Shown here in pieces: positions 1-5,695 of a DNA stretch of 7,912 nucleotides. Position 1 is the first letter of the stretch. Each line of letters opens with the position of its first letter. The notes under the pieces were generated by a model, which worked only from the letters and a program-made list of their open reading frames with translations, made no database searches and was not told the origin of the DNA. The DNA is from Candidatus Levyibacteriota bacterium. GTDB taxonomy: Bacteria > Patescibacteria > Microgenomatia > Levybacterales > UBA12049. Made by a program: the position numbers and the translations under genes. Location of the stretch: the NCBI GenBank assembly GCA_003173915.1, contig PPGL01000005.1, positions 1-7,912 on the forward strand, written 5' to 3'.

Positions 1-93
1 AAGAAAAACTAGTATGCAAAGAAGAACAATTCCTTGGGAGAAAAACATACAATGATTATATCATGCAAAAGTTTTTGAATGAATTGAACAGAG

Positions 94-717
94 TTACGAC
101 GAGCGTATTTTTTCTAAGAGTGTCTCAAGATTAAAACTAAGCGCGTTATAAAGAAATGTTTTTATACCTTTTTTTTGAGCCATTTCTAGATTTTGCTGTG
201 AATCGTCAATAAAAAGTATTTCTTCTGGGAGAGCGTGAGCTTTTTCTATTGCTAATGTATAAATCGAAAAATCCTTATCTTTTTTTGAAAAACCTACTTC
301 TGCAGAAATAATTGTTATGTTTTTCTCAAAACAATCAAAAATATCTTTATATTTGTTTTGTAAATAGGTTGCTATTCCCATTGGCTGATCAGACAAAACA
401 CCAAGTCTACAGGTAGTTTGGTGTTTGACTGTTTGTACCATTTTCAAAGATTGCGGAAATAGTTTGTAACTTTTGTAGAATTCATCAATACATAGCGGAA
501 TTTTTGTTTGAGATATATTGAGTTGTTTTAAAAATGATTTCCATCGATCTTCATCTGATAACTCATTTTTACAATATGCTGCAATATCGGTTTTCCTGTA
601 AACTTCCAATACTTTTTGTGAATCTATTCCAAGTTTTTGCGAAAGATCTTGCTCTGCACCAGAGAAAAAATCTGTAAAAATAACTCCTCCCAAATCAAAC
701 AAAATTACTTGTATCAT
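94..717 (-). CDS. HAD-superfamily hydrolase (YihX-like subfamily IA phosphatase)
   Basis: The 207-residue protein carries the HAD motifs in order: motif I FDLGGV at residues 7-12 with nucleophile Asp8, motif II Ser109 in VLSD, motif III Lys145 in GFSKK, and motif IV Asp171-Asp172 in LFIDDS. A helical cap lies between motif I and II, as in subfamily IA. The second acidic residue of motif I is Gly10, as in YihX-type enzymes, which are active sugar-phosphate phosphatases, so the enzyme need not be dead. The substrate cannot be read from sequence; a small cytoplasmic phospho-metabolite is likely. The ATG at 717 places motif I at the usual distance from the N-terminus, and it lies 6 nt after an extended -10 box. 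No Shine-Dalgarno site is seen. The stop is TAA and the gene stands alone. Confidence 0.9.
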   Translation of the reverse strand: MIQVILFDLGGVIFTDFFSGAEQDLSQKLGIDSQKVLEVYRKTDIAAYCKNELSDEDRWKSFLKQLNISQTKIPLCIDEFYKSYKLFPQSLKMVQTVKHQTTCRLGVLSDQPMGIATYLQNKYKDIFDCFEKNITIISAEVGFSKKDKDFSIYTLAIEKAHALPEEILFIDDSQQNLEMAQKKGIKTFLYNALSFNLETLLEKIRSS

Positions 718-732
718 GAAAAAAGTATATCA
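718..732 (-). promoter_or_regulatory. Extended -10 promoter of the HAD gene, leaderless
   Basis: Reading the minus strand, TGATATACT (732-724) is a TGn extended -10. The TATACT hexamer ends 6 nt before the ATG at 717, which places the expected transcription start on the A of the ATG. No convincing -35 box is visible, as is usual for extended -10 promoters. Confidence 0.6.
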
Positions 733-766
733 GAGGAATAAATTATTTGTTTGCATACTTAATAGT

Positions 767-948
767 TTATTTTTTCTTAGGGACTTTTGCTCCTTCTTTT
801 CTTGCTTTTGACAGACCAATAGCAACTGCTTGCTTGGGGTTGGTAACTTCTTTACCACTCTTCCCAGATTTAAGATTCCCTTCTTTCATTTCATGCCATG
901 CATTGATTGTTTTACTTCTTTTTGTGATTTTTTTCCATATTTTGCCAT
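767..948 (-). pseudogene. DUF6496-type small basic protein, frameshifted by a 5-bp tandem duplication
   Basis: From ATG at 948 the gene reads MAKYGKKSQKEVKQSMH and then hits a stop soon after. The rest of the protein, starting EMKEGNLKSGKSG and ending ARKEGAKVPKKK, continues in another frame to TAA at 767. The break falls on a perfect tandem duplication of CATGC (plus strand 892-896 and 897-901). Removing one copy rejoins the frames into a 58-residue Lys/Gly-rich protein typical of the DUF6496 family, which has no known function. A Shine-Dalgarno GAGGA lies 6 nt upstream of ATG 948 and supports this start. An uninterrupted 62-residue reading from ATG 955 also exists, but its first 20 residues are out of the family frame and that ATG overlaps the Shine-Dalgarno. 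The gene lies 79 bp downstream of the KGG gene on the same strand and is probably co-transcribed. Either a real mutation or an assembly error is possible. Confidence 0.8.
892..901. repeat. 5-bp tandem duplication (CATGC x2) that breaks the DUF6496 gene
   Basis: The plus strand reads CATGCCATGC. Deleting either unit restores the expected family sequence QSMHEMKEG across the junction. The duplication is not a multiple of three, so it shifts the frame. Confidence 0.85.
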
Positions 949-970
949 AAAACATCCTCAGTAAATAAAT

Positions 971-1028
971 ACATTTCTACTGCTAAGCAAACACTTTACG
1001 CCTACTTAGCAGTAGTCGGCAGAAATGT
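971..1028 (-). terminator. Long inverted repeat between the KGG stop and the DUF6496 start (hairpin, attenuator or terminator)
   Basis: Positions 971-987 are complementary to 1005-1013 plus 1021-1028, giving 17 base pairs interrupted by a 7-nt bulge on one side (1014-1020). An alternative pairing gives a perfect 11-bp stem, 977-987 with 1005-1015, with a 17-nt loop. On the minus-strand mRNA the hairpin begins inside the KGG stop codon and is followed by AU-rich ATTTATTTAC and then the Shine-Dalgarno of the next gene. The U-tract is imperfect, so it may be a partial terminator or an mRNA 3'-end stabiliser rather than a full intrinsic terminator. Confidence 0.5.
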
Positions 1029-1348
1029 TATCTACTTCCACCTTTTTTTCCAGCTTCACTTGCTCTCAGAGGATCGTTTTTGAAGTTGCCTCCACTGTGA
1101 GACCCCCCTTCACTTCTTTCTTTATCAGTGAGCTCGTGCGCGTTACCACTTTGCTGTGCTTTCTGACCACCTTTACTTCCTATTTGCTCATAAAATTCTT
1201 CTCCATGAGTACTGGAAGTTGTTTGTCCACCTTTTTTCCCTGCCATGGCGTGCTCTTCTGGATCACTTGTATGACCAGAGCTCTGTGATCCTGCTTGTGC
1301 ATGGCCTCGAGAATCTCCATGCCATCCTTTTCCTTGATTATCTCCCAT
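1028..1348 (-). CDS. KGG-repeat stress-induced protein (GsiB/YciG-like)
   Basis: The 106-residue, very hydrophilic Gly/Ser/His/Lys protein has the short repeats of the stress-induced KGG family: KKGG at residues 38-41, SKGG at 58-61, a degenerate SEGG at 79-82 and KKGG at 101-104. Each sits after a short helix such as EFYEQIGSKGG or NDPLRASEAGKKGG. The N-terminal GWHGDSRGHAQAG resembles another repeat whose KGG has decayed to SQSS. Family members are induced by general stress or desiccation and are thought to be disordered protectants; the exact job here is unknown. ATG 1348 is chosen over GTG 1357 because AAAGGAGG (1359-1366) is 10 nt upstream of the ATG but almost touches the GTG. It has its own promoter and leader and appears to lead a two-gene unit with the DUF6496 gene. 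Confidence 0.88.
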   Translation of the reverse strand: MGDNQGKGWHGDSRGHAQAGSQSSGHTSDPEEHAMAGKKGGQTTSSTHGEEFYEQIGSKGGQKAQQSGNAHELTDKERSEGGSHSGGNFKNDPLRASEAGKKGGSR

Positions 1349-1358
1349 TATTAACACA

Positions 1359-1366
1359 CCTCCTTT
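1359..1366 (-). promoter_or_regulatory. Strong Shine-Dalgarno of the KGG gene
   Basis: AAAGGAGG on the minus strand is an almost complete anti-Shine-Dalgarno complement and decides the ATG at 1348. It is the strongest ribosome-binding site in the window; most other genes have none. Confidence 0.85.
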
Positions 1367-1392
1367 CTCTATATTGCGTATACATGTAAAAA

Positions 1393-1421
1393 ATCATAAA
1401 CTATAAGCAACTGAGTAACAA
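1393..1421 (-). promoter_or_regulatory. Promoter of the KGG/DUF6496 stress unit
   Basis: On the minus strand, TTGTTA (1421-1416) and TATGAT (1398-1393) are separated by exactly 17 nt. The expected start near 1386 gives a leader of about 38 nt before ATG 1348. The -35 box lies inside one copy of a direct repeat (1413-1433). Confidence 0.55.
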
Positions 1422-1433
1422 AGGAGTAACAAA
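1413..1433. repeat. Direct repeat GAGTAACAAA x2, 11-bp pitch, over the -35 region
   Basis: GAGTAACAAA occurs at 1413-1422 and again at 1424-1433, one base apart, so the units are 11 bp or one helical turn apart. The proximal copy contains the -35 box of the KGG promoter. The arrangement suits an activator or repressor site, but no regulator is encoded next to it. Confidence 0.5.
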
Positions 1434-1476
1434 AACTAAGCGAGGAATAATTATTGAAGCTTTTATATATTTCTCG

Positions 1477-2331
1477 TTAATCAAAAACTACTGTTTTATT
1501 TCCATATCTCAGAATTCTATTTTCTGTATGCCATTTTACTGCTCGTGAAAGTACAATTTTTTCAATATCTTTACCTTTTTGTATTAAATCCTCAACACTG
1601 TCTCTATGTGAAATTCGCTGTATGTCTTGTTCGATAATTGGTCCCATATCCAGTTCTGCTGTAACGTAATGAGCAGTTGCACCAATAATTTTTACACCCT
1701 TTTCATGCGCCTGACGGTACGGTTTTGCACCAACAAATGCGGGAAGAAATGAATGATGAATATTTATAATTGGTTTGCCAAACTCATGGATAAATTGTTC
1801 TGAAAGGATTTGCATATACCTTGCCAGTACAATCGTGTCTACATCGTATTTTTTAAGAAGTGCAAGCATCTGCTCTTCTGTCTCTAATTTATTTTCCTTA
1901 GTAACATTCAGTTCGTAAAAGGGGAGCGAAGAAAACTCAGCAAGAGACTTTGCATTATTATGATTACTTATAACAAACGCGATTTCGCAAGACAATTCAT
2001 TATTTTTATATCTATAAAGAAGATCCGCCAAACAATGTTCTTCTTGAGAAACAAAGACTGCAATCTTTTGTTTTACATCAGAGTAAAAAACTTTCCAACT
2101 CATTTGAAATTCATTTGCAATAGGGGAGAAAAGTGCTGTAAGTGCTTCCTTGTCCAAATCAAAACCACCTAAGTCCCATTCTGTACGAAGAAAAAATAAA
2201 TTTTCTTCACTATCCTTATGCTCATCTGCATGCAAAATATTTGCATTGTGCTGGTATAAAAAGTTTGCAACAGTTGCTACAATTCCTTTTCTATCAGGAC
2301 AGCTAATTAGAAGTGTTGCCGTATTTTTCAT
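1477..2331 (-). CDS. purU: Formyltetrahydrofolate deformylase
   Basis: PurU hydrolyses 10-formyl-tetrahydrofolate to formate and tetrahydrofolate in the cytoplasm, balancing the one-carbon pool and providing formate. The 284 residues match the family length (about 280). An N-terminal ACT domain (residues 4-80, opening TLLISCPDRKGIVATVANFL) is followed by a formyltransferase fold with INIHHSFLPAFVGAKPY at 189-205 and ELDMGPIIEQD at 226-236. By alignment to PurN, Asn190, His192 and Asp228 are the catalytic residues, and all are present. The ATG at 2331 gives the full ACT domain, and an extended -10 ends 6 nt before it; there is no Shine-Dalgarno. It stands alone, divergent from the dehydrogenase-like gene, with no other folate or purine gene nearby. 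Confidence 0.95.
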   Translation of the reverse strand: MKNTATLLISCPDRKGIVATVANFLYQHNANILHADEHKDSEENLFFLRTEWDLGGFDLDKEALTALFSPIANEFQMSWKVFYSDVKQKIAVFVSQEEHCLADLLYRYKNNELSCEIAFVISNHNNAKSLAEFSSLPFYELNVTKENKLETEEQMLALLKKYDVDTIVLARYMQILSEQFIHEFGKPIINIHHSFLPAFVGAKPYRQAHEKGVKIIGATAHYVTAELDMGPIIEQDIQRISHRDSVEDLIQKGKDIEKIVLSRAVKWHTENRILRYGNKTVVFD

Positions 2332-2346
2332 GATTATATTGTAACA
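2332..2346 (-). promoter_or_regulatory. Extended -10 promoter of purU, leaderless
   Basis: The minus strand reads TGTTACAAT (2346-2338), with 6 nt from the hexamer to the ATG at 2331. The predicted start site is the A of the ATG. Confidence 0.5.
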
Positions 2347-2414
2347 AATATTTTAACATTATAACTAGTCAAGCTATTTAAGATTCACTTCACCTGGTTT
2401 CTCATATTTCATTT

Positions 2415-2429
2415 TGTTATACTAACAAT
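2415..2429 (+). promoter_or_regulatory. Extended -10 promoter of the dehydrogenase-like gene, leaderless
   Basis: TGTTATACT (2415-2423) is followed by 6 nt and then ATG 2430. It has the same geometry as the HAD, purU and MBL promoters. Only about 70 bp separate it from the divergent purU promoter. Confidence 0.6.
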
Positions 2430-3320
2430 ATGAAATACAATATTGCTATTCTTGATGATATTCATTTATTGCCACAAGAACAAGAGAAACTTAAAAAATT
2501 GGCTGTTGAATCCTTAGTATTTCCAGACGAATCAGAAGTAACAGAAGACGAACTAATCAAACGAACAGGAAATGCGAGAGCAATTCTTATCAGTACTGAT
2601 ACTTGGATATATATTGGAAAATCGTATCTTACTGCTTGTCCATCGGTAAAATATGTTAGTATTTGTGGAACCTCTACTGCAAATGTTGACCTGAATCTTT
2701 GTAGAGAAAGAGGAGTTACTGTCACAAATGTTAAAGACTATGGTGACGAACCAACTGCAGAGTTTATCTTTATGCGACTTACCCAACTTACTCGTGGAGT
2801 AGGAGAATACCAATGGAAAGAAATGCCACATGAACTTATGGGAAAATCTTTTGGTATTATTGGTCTGGGAGCGTTAGGTAAATCAATTGCGCATCTTGCC
2901 CTAGCATATAAAATGCACGTTAATTATTTTACAACAAATAGAAAATCAGACTGGGAAGAGAAAGGATTACACTATTTAGAATTAGATGAACTTCTTATGT
3001 CTAGTGAGATAATTGTTATCAGTACACCAACAAATGTTCAAGCACTGGGGAAAAAAGAGTTTGAACTCCTCCAACCAAATACAATTCTAGTCCAGGCAAG
3101 TATTGGAAATCCTTTTGATAAAGAAGCATTTTACCTTTGGATTGCAAAGGAAGGAAATTATTTTATTTGCGATTATGGAGTAGGGGAGGAAAATTATCAA
3201 AAGTATAAAAGTCTTCCAAGAATTATTAGTAGTAAAACAACATCAGGATTTTCCTTTGAAACGCGACAACGCCTTGGAGAAAGGGTTATTGAAAACCTCA
3301 ACAAGTATTTTGAGAAATAA
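2430..3320 (+). CDS. D-2-hydroxyacid dehydrogenase-like NAD-binding protein lacking catalytic Arg and His
   Basis: The 296-residue protein has the two-domain fold of the D-isomer-specific 2-hydroxyacid dehydrogenases. A catalytic-domain half comes first, with KYVSICGTSTANVDL (74-88) and VTNVKDYGDEPTAEFIF (99-114). The Rossmann domain follows, with GIIGLGALGKSIA (142-154), whose GLGALG is the NAD(P) glycine loop. The usual catalytic Arg in NxARG is Ile225 (VQASIGNPFD) and the usual His of TPHxAG is Thr270 (SSKTTSGFS). An acidic residue around Glu253 may stand for the Glu. The cofactor site is therefore kept while the hydride-transfer chemistry looks lost or changed, so the substrate is unknown. 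Start ATG 2430 follows an extended -10 by 6 nt. It is the first of two plus-strand genes; the second has its own promoter. Confidence 0.82.
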   Translation: MKYNIAILDDIHLLPQEQEKLKKLAVESLVFPDESEVTEDELIKRTGNARAILISTDTWIYIGKSYLTACPSVKYVSICGTSTANVDLNLCRERGVTVTNVKDYGDEPTAEFIFMRLTQLTRGVGEYQWKEMPHELMGKSFGIIGLGALGKSIAHLALAYKMHVNYFTTNRKSDWEEKGLHYLELDELLMSSEIIVISTPTNVQALGKKEFELLQPNTILVQASIGNPFDKEAFYLWIAKEGNYFICDYGVGEENYQKYKSLPRIISSKTTSGFSFETRQRLGERVIENLNKYFEK

Positions 3321-3372
3321 TCCAGCATTTATAACTCTAAATAAAACCTGCCACATATTGAAATTCTATACA

Positions 3373-3401
3373 TTGACATAAGAGATAAAAGATACTAATC
3401 T
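3373..3401 (+). promoter_or_regulatory. Promoter of the coiled-coil gene
   Basis: A perfect TTGACA (3373-3378) is followed after 17 nt by a weak -10, TAATCT (3396-3401), ending 10 nt before ATG 3412. The leader would be only a few bases long. Confidence 0.5.
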
Positions 3402-3411
3402 AATAAAACAT

Positions 3412-3699
3412 ATGAGTAATAACGATTTAAAACAACTCTCTCAACTTCTTGATGAAAAGCTCGATCAAAAATTAGAGCCAATACAAAAAACGTTGGACGA
3501 ACATGGTAAAATTCTGAACTCTCATACTGAAATCTTAAAATCTCACGATAAGCTCTTAAAGTCTCACGGTAAACTTTTAAAATCTCTTAAAAAGAACCAA
3601 GAAGTCATGCTTGATTTGTTAGATAGAGAGCAAATGACTCAGAAGAAAAGAATAAAGAAGATAGAAGAACGAGTTGGAATCTCTTCACAATCTTATTAA
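3412..3699 (+). CDS. Small coiled-coil protein with tandem heptad repeats
   Basis: The 95-residue, charged, cytoplasmic protein has no recognised family. It is predicted to be almost wholly helical. Residues 31-58 are four exact-length heptads (HGKILNS, HTEILKS, HDKLLKS, HGKLLKS) with Ile/Leu pairs at the core positions and a recurrent His. Two further helical stretches flank them: LSQLLDEKLDQKLEPIQKTL before, and EVMLDLLDREQ to KKIEERVG after. This pattern indicates a parallel or self-associating coiled coil, possibly a scaffold or a partner of another protein. It lies 91 bp after the dehydrogenase-like gene on the same strand but has its own TTGACA promoter. There is no signal peptide or membrane segment. 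The function is not assigned. Confidence 0.75.
   Translation: MSNNDLKQLSQLLDEKLDQKLEPIQKTLDEHGKILNSHTEILKSHDKLLKSHGKLLKSLKKNQEVMLDLLDREQMTQKKRIKKIEERVGISSQSY
3502..3585 (+). repeat. Four 21-bp tandem units encoding heptads
   Basis: Four consecutive 7-codon units each encode H-x-(K/E)-(I/L)-L-(N/K)-S. The nucleotide units are similar (for example TCTCACGATAAGCTCTTAAA and TCTCACGGTAAACTTTTAAA) but differ at third positions, so the expansion is not very recent. Confidence 0.75.
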
Positions 3700-3725
3700 T
3701 AGTTTAGAACAAAAGTGTACATTAC

Positions 3726-4211
3726 TTATACAAGTTCTTTCGTATACCAAATTACTTCAAATGAATTACCACCACCTTCTGTGTAAAATTCTTTTTTCGT
3801 TTTCATTTTTCTAAATCCATTTTTTTCATAAAAATTTTGTGCCATTTTTTGTTGTGTAGACGTACGAAGTCGCAACTGCGAAATTCCATTATTTCTAGCA
3901 ACTTTTTCTAATTCTTGTAAGATTTTCCCAGCATATCCTTTTTTTCTAAAATCAGGATGCACCCGCATCCGTCGTATATGTCCCGTTGTTTCATCCACTT
4001 TTCTAAATCCTCCCATTGCAACAATTTCACTATTTACTATTCCGACAAGAAAATCTCCTTCATTAAAATATGTACCTTCAATATCATCTAAATCTTGTTC
4101 CCACGGTCCACTTCTATATCCAATTTCTGAGTTCACAGAAGCAAGTTCATAGAGTTTTTTTACTGCCTCTTTGTCAGAAAATGTATATTTTCTTATTAGT
4201 AAATCACCCAT
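3726..4211 (-). CDS. GNAT-family N-acetyltransferase
   Basis: The 161-residue protein is a single GNAT domain that transfers acetyl from acetyl-CoA to an amine. Strand beta4 RRMRVHPDFR (80-89) leads into the acetyl-CoA pyrophosphate loop RKKGYAGK (89-96), followed by helix LQELEKVARNNG. Then come LRLRTSTQQKMAQNFYEKNGFRK (113-135), with the usual Asn/Tyr-rich motif B and FYEKNGF, and a final beta strand SFEVIWYTKEL. The acceptor, small molecule or protein, cannot be told. ATG 4211 is supported by a consensus TATAAT 8 nt upstream and by the LLIRKYTFSDKEAVKKL N-terminus, the usual GNAT opening. It converges with the coiled-coil gene, 26 bp away, with no clear terminator between. Confidence 0.92.
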   Translation of the reverse strand: MGDLLIRKYTFSDKEAVKKLYELASVNSEIGYRSGPWEQDLDDIEGTYFNEGDFLVGIVNSEIVAMGGFRKVDETTGHIRRMRVHPDFRKKGYAGKILQELEKVARNNGISQLRLRTSTQQKMAQNFYEKNGFRKMKTKKEFYTEGGGNSFEVIWYTKELV

Positions 4212-4225
4212 CGCTTACGATTATA
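4212..4225 (-). promoter_or_regulatory. Consensus -10 promoter of the GNAT gene, near-leaderless
   Basis: A perfect TATAAT (4225-4220, minus strand) lies 8 nt before ATG 4211. There is no TGn extension in phase and no Shine-Dalgarno. Confidence 0.55.
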
Positions 4226-4280
4226 CACAAAATTAGTACTCAAAGCAGAAAGAACAAACAACTTGGAAGGTAACTGCAAA

Positions 4281-4700
4281 TTATGCAAAAAAATGAAGAA
4301 TAGCAGCAGCAGTTTCAAGGCAGAAAACAGACGCTCCTGCTTGTACTGCAATTTTTTTGACTATCCATTTCTTCTCTGTTCCTCCAAAGATAACTGCACT
4401 GACTTGTGCTGGAACGATAAATCCAATCCATAAGAGGAAAGCCAAACTATATGAATTCCAACTAGAAGAAAGAGTAACAATAAATACTTCTAAAATAATT
4501 GTTGTCAAAAGAGTGACGAAAAGTTGGATACCATAAAATGGACCCATAGATTTCATCATTTTTTGCTGAACCTGCTTTGGAAGTTTATCAAATCCGTGAA
4601 TTTTTCCCCACAGTTTACCAAAAAACAAACTATACCAAATAGCACCAATAGCAAATTGTGCAGCAGTTGCAAGAATTATGGCTATAACATTTAGTTGCAT
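4281..4700 (-). CDS. DUF1761-like four-helix membrane protein
   Basis: The 139-residue hydrophobic protein has four predicted membrane segments at about residues 4-24, 55-78, 84-105 and 118-137. The AIGAIWYSLFFGKLWGKIHGF signature (18-37) is characteristic of the DUF1761 family, whose function is unknown. It would sit in the cytoplasmic membrane with short loops. The ATG at 4700 is preferred because DUF1761 proteins begin directly with the first helix. An upstream in-frame TTG at 4754 would add 18 residues and has no better promoter or ribosome site. A TTTAAT at 13 nt before the ATG is a possible -10 but is weaker than those of neighbouring genes. It lies about 100 bp downstream of the PIG-L gene on the same strand. 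Confidence 0.75.
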   Translation of the reverse strand: MQLNVIAIILATAAQFAIGAIWYSLFFGKLWGKIHGFDKLPKQVQQKMMKSMGPFYGIQLFVTLLTTIILEVFIVTLSSSWNSYSLAFLLWIGFIVPAQVSAVIFGGTEKKWIVKKIAVQAGASVFCLETAAAILHFFA

Positions 4701-4803
4701 ATGAAATGTGCTAATTAAATAGTAGAAACTTTTTATACTATTTGCAATAGCCAAATTACTTGATATGTTTGAGATAAACTTTTATTGAGACTTATTGATA
4801 CTG

Positions 4804-5598
4804 TTATTGAACAACGTGGAAATATTCAAAGACATCCATAGAGACAAAAAACCACATCGGGATTGGTGCAAACGGGATAGCACTTCGCCAAGCATGATAT
4901 TGACTTTTATATAAATAAACTGACTGGACGGTTTGTATAACATTTGCTCCTATAAATACCTTTACGTCAGGATATGTCCTATGTTGTATCCAGTCAGGTG
5001 TTTCTGCCATTTGCGTTGGTAACCCACCAGAAAGTGCCCATACTTTTTTTGGTAAAGAGGCATACCAAAGATGCGTTGTTTTAAATGTATTTTTTACCAA
5101 ATCTGTAACAACTTCCGATGTCACAATATGATCGGGATGTCCATACCAACCAGATAGGTCATAGGTAATAACAAGGTCTGGTTTCTCTTTTTCAAAAATT
5201 GTGGTTAGGAATTTTTTAATTTCAGGTTTTTTATTTTTTATTTGTCCATCTCCAAAATCTTCTTGCAAAAGATTTGTTACATGCAGATTCTTTGCAATTT
5301 TCTGTGCTTCTTTTGTGCGAACACTTTTCAAATTTGAATCAAGTGTATCTGTTGGATTACCTCTCTCTCCTTTTGTTAGAACAACCCATGTTACTTTTGC
5401 TCCTTCCAGAGCAGCTTGTCGCATAAGTCCACTTGCAGTTAATGTTTCGTCATCTGCATGAGGGAAAACAACAAGAATACTTTTGAATTTTTTTGTGTCT
5501 TTTGAAGAAATAGAAAAATCACTTAAATAAATAAATGCTGCCAACCAAACAAGAAGAACAATAAAAATTACAGCAGATAAAAGCAAAAGAATTTTCAT
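4804..5598 (-). CDS. Membrane-anchored PIG-L/LmbE-family deacetylase
   Basis: The 264-residue protein starts with one hydrophobic segment (residues 3-25) followed by a short linker, so the enzyme is probably tethered to the membrane with its catalytic domain outside the cytoplasm. The zinc site has both halves: PHADDE at 46-51 (AHPDDE motif; His47 and Asp50 bind the metal, Asp49 is the base) and GHPDH at 153-157 (His157 the third ligand). These enzymes remove acetyl from N-acetylglucosaminyl groups in glycolipids, thiols or antibiotics; an extracellular or envelope glycan is the likely substrate here, by inference from the anchor. The ATG at 5598 gives the complete signal-anchor, and a TGCTATACT box lies 10 nt upstream. 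It is next to the DUF1761-like membrane protein, but no functional link is proven. Confidence 0.9.
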   Translation of the reverse strand: MKILLLLSAVIFIVLLVWLAAFIYLSDFSISSKDTKKFKSILVVFPHADDETLTASGLMRQAALEGAKVTWVVLTKGERGNPTDTLDSNLKSVRTKEAQKIAKNLHVTNLLQEDFGDGQIKNKKPEIKKFLTTIFEKEKPDLVITYDLSGWYGHPDHIVTSEVVTDLVKNTFKTTHLWYASLPKKVWALSGGLPTQMAETPDWIQHRTYPDVKVFIGANVIQTVQSVYLYKSQYHAWRSAIPFAPIPMWFFVSMDVFEYFHVVQ

Positions 5599-5617
5599 AC
5601 GTGAAGCAAGTATAGCA
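5599..5617 (-). promoter_or_regulatory. Extended -10 promoter of the PIG-L gene
   Basis: TGCTATACT (5617-5609, minus strand) ends 10 nt before ATG 5598, which predicts a leader of about 4 nt. Confidence 0.5.
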
Positions 5618-5678
5618 GAAAGTTGTTGTATCGTATATTTGGGTAGGCTTATTATTTTTGGTAGAACTTTAAAATGTT

Positions 5679-5695
5679 AGAGGTTTATTGCCTCT
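5679..5695 (-). terminator. Possible weak hairpin at the end of the VOC gene
   Basis: AGAGG (5679-5683) and CCTCT (5691-5695) form a 5-bp stem with a 7-nt loop over the TAA stop, followed on the minus strand by AACATTTT. The stem is short and the U-tract poor, so the call is weak. Confidence 0.25.

Noticed and set aside
3..134. Plus-strand open frame entering from the left edge (EKLVCKEEQFLGRKTYNDYI...SVFFLRVSQD)
   Set aside because: It is only 43 codons, overlaps the last 13 codons and the stop of the HAD gene on the other strand, and shows no family motif. An open run of this length is not rare by chance; it could be a gene tail but cannot be supported without upstream sequence.
767..955. 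The uninterrupted 62-residue reading of the DUF6496 locus from ATG 955
   Set aside because: Its first 20 residues are the wrong frame of the family sequence, and the ATG overlaps the Shine-Dalgarno that serves ATG 948.
3700..3725. Shared bidirectional terminator between the coiled-coil and GNAT genes
   Set aside because: The short convergent gap has no inverted repeat long enough to form a stable hairpin.
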